From positions 1 to 25,895 of IMG/VR virus record IMGVR_UViG_3300031885_000099: DNA of 25,895 bases; one strand, 5' to 3'. Below are positions 1 to 5,557 of this stretch, piece after piece (the first letter of the stretch is position 1; every line of letters starts with the position of its first letter). Made by a program: the position numbers and the translations under genes. A model generated the notes under the pieces. The model saw only the letters and a list, made by a program, of their open reading frames with translations. It searched no databases and was not told the origin of the DNA. The DNA is from a virus.

Positions 1-2
1 CA

Positions 3-86
3 CGGTTAGCGTTCAAGCATGGTCTAGCCAGCAAACAAGACATTGACTTAATATGCGCGGCAGTAATAGCTAACGCTATTACTTAG
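3..86 (+). CDS. C-terminal end of an upstream gene (partial, unidentified)
   Basis: One frame is open from the window edge to a TAG at 84-86 and encodes 27 residues ending in DLICAAVIANAIT. The other two plus frames close sooner (TAG at 7-9, TGA at 44-46). The codons resemble those of the downstream phage genes and the peptide looks like a C-terminal helix, so this is probably the tail of a gene that begins outside the window. Its last codons fall inside the 62-83 hairpin. The product cannot be named from so little sequence, and a chance open frame is possible. Confidence 0.4.
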   Translation, partial: RLAFKHGLASKQDIDLICAAVIANAIT

Positions 87-107
87 TAGCAAGCTGCTAC
101 TGCAGAG
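59..107 (+). repeat. Left arm of an imperfect inverted repeat made of two hairpins
   Basis: Two adjacent perfect hairpins. The first is AGTAATAGC (62-70), loop TAAC, GCTATTACT (75-83). The second is AGTAGCA (85-91), loop AGC, TGCTACT (95-101). The reverse complement of 721-770 has the same two hairpins in the same order, preceded by the same GGCAGTAA. The arm overlaps the stop codon of the upstream partial gene. Confidence 0.7.
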
Positions 108-140
108 CCAACCTAAGCAGGCCAGCCACGAGCAGGCAAA

Positions 141-164
141 GCAAAGCGGTACACTTACCGCTGC
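141..164 (-). repeat. Hairpin element, copy 1 (opposite orientation)
   Basis: GCAAAGC, then a hairpin GGTA-CACT-TACC, then GCTGCC. The full stem is AGCGGTA (145-151) with TACCGCT (156-162). It matches the reverse complement of the copies at 333-360 and 410-435 in both stem arms and in the GCAAAGC flank, but has a different four-base loop (CACT instead of AGGG). Confidence 0.7.
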
Positions 165-185
165 CTGCCACCACCAAGCAGGCAG

Positions 186-201
186 TGCAAAGCGCTGGTA
201 G
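186..201 (-). repeat. Hairpin element, copy 2, with the hairpin apex missing
   Basis: TGCAAAGC (186-193) runs directly into GCTGGTAG (194-201). The reverse complement of 333-360 is TGCAAAGC, then twelve bases GGTAAGGGTACC, then GCTGGTAG. This copy is therefore identical to that element apart from exact absence of the self-complementary 12-base centre. It is either a deletion product or an 'empty' site without the apex. Confidence 0.7.
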
Positions 202-214
202 TGCAAGTGGGAGT

Positions 215-238
215 GCATAGGCATAGGCATAGGCATAG
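215..238 (+). repeat. Hexamer array, four GCATAG units
   Basis: Four perfect tandem copies of GCATAG (215-220, 221-226, 227-232, 233-238). AGTGCAT occurs at its left edge (212-218) and again just after the second array (275-281). Confidence 0.9.
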
Positions 239-246
239 TACAGAGT

Positions 247-276
247 ACATAGGTATAGGTATAGGTATAGTTATAG
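247..276 (+). repeat. Hexamer array, GTATAG units with variant ends
   Basis: Five hexamers: ACATAG, three perfect GTATAG (253-270), then TTATAG. It lies 8 bp after the GCATAG array and differs from it mainly at one base, so both are variants of G-Y-ATAG. Confidence 0.85.
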
Positions 277-332
277 TGCATGCCAACCCGCCTACCCACC
301 ACTGCTTACTGCTTTGCAAGGGCACTGCTTTG

Positions 333-360
333 CTACCAGCGGTACCCTTACCGCTTTGCA
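333..360 (+). repeat. Hairpin element, copy 3
   Basis: CTACCAGC, then GGTACCCTTACC, then GCTTTGCA. The hairpin stem is AGCGGTA (338-344) with TACCGCT (349-355) around a CCCT loop. Bases 335-360 are a perfect 26-bp direct repeat of 410-435. Confidence 0.85.
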
Positions 361-409
361 TAGCTTGCCATGTGCAGGCTAGCTAGTGGCAGGCCAGCAT
401 GTAAATGCA

Positions 410-435
410 ACCAGCGGTACCCTTACCGCTTTGCA
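410..435 (+). repeat. Hairpin element, copy 4
   Basis: Perfect 26-bp duplicate of 335-360. Stem AGCGGTA (413-419) with TACCGCT (424-430), loop CCCT. Here the surrounding sequence adds an outer 5-bp stem, TGCAA (406-410) with TTGCA (431-435), separated from the inner stem by a CC bulge. Confidence 0.85.
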
Positions 436-462
436 AATGCAAATGATTCGCAGCATAATGCA

Positions 463-501
463 GGGAGGCCAGCAGGGGGGAGCAGGGGGTGCTTGCTTGG
501 G
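463..501 (+). other. G-tract cluster (possible G-quadruplex)
   Basis: Four runs of three or more G on the plus strand: 463-465, 475-480, 485-489 and 499-501, with spacers of 9, 4 and 9 bases. The pattern permits a long-loop quadruplex but does not prove one. Confidence 0.3.
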
Positions 502-549
502 TGCACTGCACCTCGAAAATCTCGCCAGCAAATTTTTCCCAAGGAAAAA
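500..549 (+). repeat. Two adjacent small dyads
   Basis: GGTGCA-C-TGCACC (500-512) is a perfect 13-bp dyad. TTTTTCC-CAA-GGAAAAA (533-549) is a perfect 7-bp stem with a 3-base loop. Neither has the GC-stem plus U-run form of a normal terminator. Confidence 0.6.
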
Positions 550-679
550 CAAGGCCTTGCCTGCTGCCCAAGGTAAGCATGCTGGGTGTGCCTTGGCTAG
601 TTCGCCTGTAGCCCAAGGTATGCTGCCTAGGTGTGGCAGGCCAGTTGCTGCTCAAATGTAGCTTTACAGCAGCTTTATT

Positions 680-710
680 TTGTGCTAGTATGCTTGGCAT
701 GGCTTATAAA
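680..710 (+). promoter_or_regulatory. Weak sigma70-like promoter candidate upstream of the late operon
   Basis: TATAAA at 705-710 could serve as a -10 box, with TTGTGC at 680-685 as a poor -35 box. The 19-bp spacer is too long for a strong promoter. It is listed because something must drive the gene series starting at 835; a phage polymerase promoter would not be recognised this way. Confidence 0.2.
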
Positions 711-720
711 AATAAGAATG

Positions 721-770
721 CCTGTAGTAGCTCAGCTACTGCCTTGTAACAGCGCCCTGCTGTTACTGCC
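721..770 (-). repeat. Right arm of the imperfect inverted repeat made of two hairpins
   Basis: AGTAGCT-C-AGCTACT (726-740) followed by GTAACAGC (746-753), loop GCCCT, GCTGTTAC (759-766). Read on the minus strand, the order and sequences parallel 59-107. The GTAATAGC/GCTATTAC stem on the left is GTAACAGC/GCTGTTAC here, so one base pair has changed on both sides and the stem is kept. Confidence 0.7.
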
Positions 771-834
771 TACAGCCTTACTGTCCCTCCCAGTAGGGCT
801 GCCTTTTATTCTGCTACCACTAACAGGTATGGTA

Positions 835-3018
835 ATGGCCAAACTTACTCTTACAGACGAATCTAGTGGCTTTCAAACCACAACACAAAGAAATGCCAAC
901 TATGCTGCTATTGAAACTGCTTTAGAAAACACCTTGTCAAGGAACGGTACTGGCCCTAATGCTATGGGTGCTAACCTTGACATGAACAGCCACCGCATTA
1001 TAAACCTGCCTGCACCTATTGCTAGTAGTGATGCTGCTAGGTGGGTTGATGTGGCAAGTGCTGTAGGCTTAAGTACAGCTGTACCTACCCAGACTGGTAA
1101 TGGTGGCAGGGTATTGAGTACTGACGGTACTTCACTTACTTGGAAGAATGCGCCTGTTGCTGTTGATACAGTAGCAGACATGAAGGCCTTGACTGGCCTT
1201 GCGAATGGGGCTTACGTGTGCTGTGGTGGCTACTATACTAAAGGGGATGAAGGCGGTGGAGATTTCATCTATAACTCTAGCTCTAGTGCTACCCAAGATA
1301 ACGGCAAATATATCACCCCTAATACTCTCCCGGGTAGGTTCATTAGACTTATGGAAGGCGACATAACACCGCACATCTGGGGCGCGAAGGGGGACTCTAC
1401 TACTAATGACCAGACAGCGTTTGAAGCTTGTATAACGTGGATTAAGAGTGCGCAAGTTGCCACTCCAGCTATGACAAACGTATACTCAACGCCTGTTATG
1501 CGTCTGATTGAGGGCAAAAGGTACCTAGTGACTGGGAATCTTGATGTCGGTACAGACTTTCACATATATGCTAATCGTGCTGTGATAATGTCGAGCTTTT
1601 ATCCCTTTGTACAGACAACACCTCTGTTCATTAACGTGAACACGGGTTGTGTTTTTGACGGTGTAGGCACCTGTGGATTCACCGACATCTTTCGTATCGC
1701 AACTGGGAATCTCGACGGGTCCGTCATCGTGATCCAAAATTGCGATATACAAGAGTGGTCAGGCGTAGCTATTAAGACAGACACTAACAGCGCAAGTACT
1801 TTCCTTATAGCACAGAATAATAGATTCATAGGTAGACACACAGTGGCTACTAATTGTGTATCCGATACAAAAGTAGACTTTTTCCATTTTATACGCAACT
1901 GGGTGGAAGCGTCGTGTGAGACGTTTTTCATCAATCGAGGCTCAATACTGATAGAAGGTCTGTGCGGAGTGCCCTTCTACAGCACTGCAAATGACACCTG
2001 GGTTGATCATTTAGGCTTTGATGTAACCTTAACAAACTGCCGATTTGGTGGTGAACTAGGAGCCAGGACGATAGTGCGGAATGGAACTGGCCCAGGGGCT
2101 ACTAACGTCAACCGGGTATCAATAACGAACTCGCAGATGTACTGTGGCGATTTTCCCGTGTGCTATTTCACTGACATCCCTGACGTGTTTGTGTTTACGG
2201 GCAACAATGGACTGACTGGCTCCTATCCTTTTGAATTCTCAACAAGTATACCCACATCCACGCTATACACGTTAGGTTCTCGTCAAAGTTGGGTTGTTGA
2301 AAATAATCAGTTCGCTAGCGTCCTCTTTGGACAAAGAGCAAGCACAGAGCATGGGACTGCTGCATGTAAGATTGAGCTCATGCAAAACAGGGATAAGCAA
2401 AGTGGATGTGAGACTTACAAAGAATCTCAGAAGCTGCTCGATATTTTATACACAGAATCAGGATATGGGGCCGCTGGGAGTTTAGGCGCAGGCATGAGCG
2501 CAGGCACATCTACAGACATATACGCTGCTACAGTGCAAACAATCCTCGGTGTGGATGGCACAGGGAATCAGTTCAACACAAGCTTTACAACACTGCTCAA
2601 TGGACTGGCGGCTGGCTTGTATACAGCAGTAGTGAATGTTGAAATGAAAACAGCCAAAACAGTAGCTTTCAGTTTATCTGGGGGCGGTAATAAAGTTACG
2701 CAAAATCTCGGGATGGGCGCACAAACAATATCAGTGCCTTTTTACTTTGATGGTACAAACACTCAAGCTGTAGGCTATCAAGTAGAAAACGTGTGCACCG
2801 GGGCTACTTTTGCGCATGGCGGCGTCCGGTTATTTTCTGGTAGAGTTCTAGTTAAAACTTGGAACACCGAGGCTCTAGGTAATGCAGCCCCGACAACCAG
2901 GTATTGGCGGCTGGGTGATCGTGTCAGACGACTGACACCTACTGTAGGGCAACCAAAAGCTTGGGTGTGTACTGTTGCTGGTACACCTGGCACATGGGTA
3001 TCTGAGGGGAATTTATAG
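835..3018 (+). CDS. Tail spike / tail fibre with pectate-lyase-like beta-helix
   Basis: 727 aa. The N-terminus MAKLTLTDESSGFQ...ALENTLSRNG...LDMNSHRIINLP (1-60) is the particle-attachment type common in podovirus fibres. The YYTKGDEGGGDF stretch (133-144), WGAKGD (182-187) and NDQTAFEA (191-198) are typical of the opening of pectate-lyase-superfamily tail spikes, and the long following region has beta-helix character. The C-terminus, ending VAGTPGTWVSEGNL, is a terminal domain frequent in such spikes. The frame stays open back to 631, but the conserved N-terminus starts at 835, with AGG at 825-827 as ribosome site. It probably binds, and may cleave, a surface polysaccharide. Catalytic residues cannot be assigned. 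Codon style in the middle (about 1260-2950) differs from the ends, consistent with domain exchange. Confidence 0.85.
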   Translation: MAKLTLTDESSGFQTTTQRNANYAAIETALENTLSRNGTGPNAMGANLDMNSHRIINLPAPIASSDAARWVDVASAVGLSTAVPTQTGNGGRVLSTDGTSLTWKNAPVAVDTVADMKALTGLANGAYVCCGGYYTKGDEGGGDFIYNSSSSATQDNGKYITPNTLPGRFIRLMEGDITPHIWGAKGDSTTNDQTAFEACITWIKSAQVATPAMTNVYSTPVMRLIEGKRYLVTGNLDVGTDFHIYANRAVIMSSFYPFVQTTPLFINVNTGCVFDGVGTCGFTDIFRIATGNLDGSVIVIQNCDIQEWSGVAIKTDTNSASTFLIAQNNRFIGRHTVATNCVSDTKVDFFHFIRNWVEASCETFFINRGSILIEGLCGVPFYSTANDTWVDHLGFDVTLTNCRFGGELGARTIVRNGTGPGATNVNRVSITNSQMYCGDFPVCYFTDIPDVFVFTGNNGLTGSYPFEFSTSIPTSTLYTLGSRQSWVVENNQFASVLFGQRASTEHGTAACKIELMQNRDKQSGCETYKESQKLLDILYTESGYGAAGSLGAGMSAGTSTDIYAATVQTILGVDGTGNQFNTSFTTLLNGLAAGLYTAVVNVEMKTAKTVAFSLSGGGNKVTQNLGMGAQTISVPFYFDGTNTQAVGYQVENVCTGATFAHGGVRLFSGRVLVKTWNTEALGNAAPTTRYWRLGDRVRRLTPTVGQPKAWVCTVAGTPGTWVSEGNL

Positions 3019-3026
3019 GGGGTTTT

Positions 3027-3422
3027 GTGGAAAATTTACTTGTTGATATATTGAAAGGTGGTAGCCTGTTTGGTGCCGCTGCTGTTGTTGTGCTTGCAAG
3101 CTTTGCTTCTCGCCTTATTTACTCGCTGTATAAAGGGGAAAGGTCAAAGATTGACAAGTCAATTAAGGTAGCAGTAGAGGATCAAAAGCTACTTAATAAA
3201 GAGATTGAAGGTTTAATTGCCATGTCCAGTGATAACAAACAAGCTATAAGCATACTGCTGTCTAAATATGAACAACTAAAGGAAGATCAAGCTGGGTTAC
3301 AAACAAGGATTACTTTGTTAGACAACAGGGTGTCAGAGCTAGGCAAGGACATGCATACAGGCTTTTCTGATATAAAGACCTTACTTATACAGTTATTTGG
3401 GCAGAGGCGTAAAGATGGGTGA
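3027..3422 (+). CDS. Single-TM coiled-coil protein, holin- or spanin-like position
   Basis: 131 aa. Starts with GTG at 3027, five bases after AGGGGG. Residues 12-33 form one hydrophobic membrane segment (GGSLFGAAAVVVLASF...). Residues 39-115 are charged with heptad-like leucines and should form a coiled coil. In T7 the holin gene (17.5) lies between the tail fibre and small terminase genes, and this gene has exactly that place. The N-terminal TM plus long coiled coil also fits an inner-membrane spanin, although the basic residues just after the TM would favour a cytoplasmic C-terminus. A lysis role is inferred from position and shape, not from sequence identity. It overlaps the next gene by 8 bp. 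Confidence 0.6.
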   Translation: MENLLVDILKGGSLFGAAAVVVLASFASRLIYSLYKGERSKIDKSIKVAVEDQKLLNKEIEGLIAMSSDNKQAISILLSKYEQLKEDQAGLQTRITLLDNRVSELGKDMHTGFSDIKTLLIQLFGQRRKDG

Positions 3423-4026
3423 TTTTAAGAATGCAGATGCTTTAATACCTGAAGACTTTATACTTGAGCATGACATGAAGGGCACGGCAGAGTATGCCAT
3501 AGCTGACTACAGCAGGAAGCCTACCAGGGCATTGTTCTACGAATTTAAAAACCTTGCCTTAGAACCTACCTACACAGTGCACTTTCAAGACAGGCGCGTG
3601 GGTGACAAACTATACAAGTCTATGCGTTTAGTTTACATAAACACTTGTGACCCTACTGAATGGACTTTTGTACAACAGGTTTGCCATGGTGACTGGGAAT
3701 ACTGGAACCAGTTGCAGCGTGCTTTGAATAACTACATATTAAAGCCTAAGAAAGACAGTATTGAACGCTGGCGTAAAGAGATGGAAATGAAAATACGCAG
3801 TGACGCTTTACTTGCCATACACAAAGACAGTATATCAGGTGGCATGTCTGCTATTAGCAGTGCTAAATGGCTTGCAGAGGGCCGTTACAAGCTTAAGCCT
3901 ACTACCAATAAAGCTAGGGAAGATGTGGTTGCACCTGCTGAGCAGGTAAGCAAGGAGCCTGATGTTTATGCAGAAGACATTCAACGTATGGCGCAGTACA
4001 GTATAGATAATGCAATCATCCAATAA
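3415..4026 (+). CDS. Terminase small subunit
   Basis: 203 aa. ATG at 3415 is preferred over TTG at 3397 because AGAGG (3403-3407) lies 7 bases before it. TerS recognises phage DNA and stimulates the large subunit. Identification rests on position directly before TerL and on the C-terminal part: a helical segment around DALLAIHKDSISGGMSAISS, then AKWLAEGRYK and a basic, proline-containing linker, a pattern common in podovirus small terminases. The N-terminal half is aromatic-rich and not recognised. It overlaps TerL by 17 bp, suggesting coupled translation. TerS proteins diverge greatly, so residue-level function is not claimed. Confidence 0.7.
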   Translation: MGDFKNADALIPEDFILEHDMKGTAEYAIADYSRKPTRALFYEFKNLALEPTYTVHFQDRRVGDKLYKSMRLVYINTCDPTEWTFVQQVCHGDWEYWNQLQRALNNYILKPKKDSIERWRKEMEMKIRSDALLAIHKDSISGGMSAISSAKWLAEGRYKLKPTTNKAREDVVAPAEQVSKEPDVYAEDIQRMAQYSIDNAIIQ

Positions 4027-5557
4027 GATAAATAAGCAAGACATAAAGCAGCTAGCAGAAACAGATTTTGCATTCTATGCAAGGCTTGTATGCCCTGACC
4101 TGTGCTTTGGTGACATACACGACCAGTTATTCAGGTGGTTAACAAGTACTGACAGGGACTTAGCTAGCCTTGTTTTACTGCCAAGGGGCCATTTAAAGTC
4201 AACTGTTGCTGCTATATGGACAAGCTGGCGTATAACGGTTGACCCAAAAGTACGTATATTGTACGTGTCAGCTACTAGCTCTTTAGCAGAAGCCCAACTT
4301 TACAGTGTAGGACAGATACTGACTAGCCGTGTATACAAACGGTACTGGCCTAACATGGTTGATGACAACAAAGTTAAAAGGGCTAGATGGAATACTAGCG
4401 AAATAATTGTGGATCACCCAGCTAGGCATAACACTCTTATAAGAGATAACACCCTTACAGCAGTTGGTATAGGTGGTAACATTACAGGTAGGCATTGTGA
4501 TATACTTGTACTTGACGATTTAGTTGTACCTGACAACGTCACAACAACAGACCAAAGAAATAAGGTTGCTTCTGCATACTCACAATTAGCTTCTATTAAA
4601 GACCCTGGGGCTATTACTATTGCTGTAGGTACAAGATACCACCCTGACGACTTATACCAAGAACTATTAAGCCTAGAAGTGTATGACCATATTAAGGGCA
4701 GCAGTCGCAAGATGTACGACTTGTTTCAAAAGCAAGTTGAAGATTCAGGTGACGGCACTGGTGACTTCATATGGCCTAGACGGCAAGCTGCAAATGGGGC
4801 ATGGTATGGCTTTGATGCTAATGTCTTGGCTTACAAGAAAGCTGAATACTTAGACAAAAACCAGTTTTTCTGCCAGTACTACAACAAGCCTAATAACGAA
4901 GCTACTAAGCTTATACAACCTGAATGGTTCCAGTACTATGACAAGAGCCAGGTGAGGTTTGTAGATGGTATATGCACTGTTGCAGGTAAGCCTGTACTGG
5001 TAACAGCAGGGGTTGACTTTGCTTTCAGTATTAAGAAAAAGACTGACTACAGCGTAGTGGCAGTTGTGGGCATGGATGCTGACAGGCGTGTATACATACT
5101 AGACCTAGCTAGATTTAAGACTGAAATGATATCAGGCTACTTTGCAGAAATTGAGCGGCTATACCTGAAATGGGGCTTTAAACGTATACGCATGGAAACG
5201 ACCACAGCACAGCAGCAGATTGTGAATGAGTTAAAATATACCTACTTCCCCAATAACGGGATCTTATGTTCCATAGAGGAACACAGGCCTAACCGTAACC
5301 ACGGTACAAAGGAAGAACGTATTCAGTCTACCTTAAAGCCCAGGTATGAGCAGCGAGTTATGTACCACTACAAAGGGGGTAACTGTGAACTACTTGAAGA
5401 AGAGCTGCGCTTTGAAAACCCGCCACACGACGATCTTAAGGATGGCCTAACTATAGCAGTGCTAGCAGCTAAGCCAGCAAGCAGGCAAATGCAGTCCGAA
5501 AGTTCTAACAGTAATGTCGTTTATCACCGTAAATTTGGAGGAGTTGCCTACCAATGA
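4010..5557 (+). CDS. terL: Terminase large subunit (packaging ATPase-nuclease)
   Basis: 515 aa. The N-terminal ATPase has a Walker A-type loop PRGHLKST (58-65), Walker B ILVLDD (165-170) and a coupling-type motif VGTRYHPDD (206-214). The C-terminal RNase H-fold nuclease shows the expected acidic residues: D336 in AGVDFAF, D346 in KTDYSVV, E396 in IRMETT and D474/D475 with D478 in HDDLKDG. It docks on the portal, pumps DNA into the prohead and cuts the concatemer. There is no strong ribosome site before the ATG at 4010, which lies inside the end of the small subunit gene, so translational coupling is likely. Length is typical for podovirus large terminases. Confidence 0.95.
   Translation: MQSSNKINKQDIKQLAETDFAFYARLVCPDLCFGDIHDQLFRWLTSTDRDLASLVLLPRGHLKSTVAAIWTSWRITVDPKVRILYVSATSSLAEAQLYSVGQILTSRVYKRYWPNMVDDNKVKRARWNTSEIIVDHPARHNTLIRDNTLTAVGIGGNITGRHCDILVLDDLVVPDNVTTTDQRNKVASAYSQLASIKDPGAITIAVGTRYHPDDLYQELLSLEVYDHIKGSSRKMYDLFQKQVEDSGDGTGDFIWPRRQAANGAWYGFDANVLAYKKAEYLDKNQFFCQYYNKPNNEATKLIQPEWFQYYDKSQVRFVDGICTVAGKPVLVTAGVDFAFSIKKKTDYSVVAVVGMDADRRVYILDLARFKTEMISGYFAEIERLYLKWGFKRIRMETTTAQQQIVNELKYTYFPNNGILCSIEEHRPNRNHGTKEERIQSTLKPRYEQRVMYHYKGGNCELLEEELRFENPPHDDLKDGLTIAVLAAKPASRQMQSESSNSNVVYHRKFGGVAYQ

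Larger units (their letters stand above)
87..834. other. Long non-coding region rich in palindromes and short repeats
   Basis: About 750 bp without a convincing gene. Open frames here give low-complexity peptides rich in Cys, His, Leu and Met and lack believable starts. What the region does hold is dense secondary structure. There are dyads at 62-83, 85-101, 145-162, 338-355, 413-430, 500-512, 533-549, 726-740 and 746-766, and 8-bp palindromes at 379-386, 551-558 and 576-583. It also has hexamer arrays at 215-276, a 10-bp repeat ACTGCTTTGC at 308-317 and 324-333, and GCCCAAGGTA at 566-575 and 611-620. It separates the upstream gene from the late operon, so a regulatory, replication or packaging role is possible but not shown. 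Confidence 0.75.

Noticed and set aside
43-69. TTGACT...TAATAG as a sigma70 promoter
   Set aside because: Spacing of 15 bp and weak -10 box, and it lies within the probable end of the upstream gene.
62-101. Hairpins after the partial upstream gene as its terminator
   Set aside because: Stems are good but no T-run follows either of them, and the first lies within the coding frame.
48-700. Several open frames of 60-105 codons on both strands (for example minus 383-700 and plus 386-661)
   Set aside because: Low-complexity products shaped by the repeats, no good ribosome sites, and no resemblance to the codon style of the real genes.
631-834. N-terminal extension of the spike gene with a hydrophobic, signal-like peptide
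   Set aside because: The conserved fibre N-terminus begins at 835 with its own ribosome site; the extension passes through hairpins of the non-coding region and has an odd Cys/Leu-rich composition.
3397-3414. TTG start giving six extra residues for the small terminase
   Set aside because: ATG at 3415 has a well-spaced AGAGG; the TTG lacks one.
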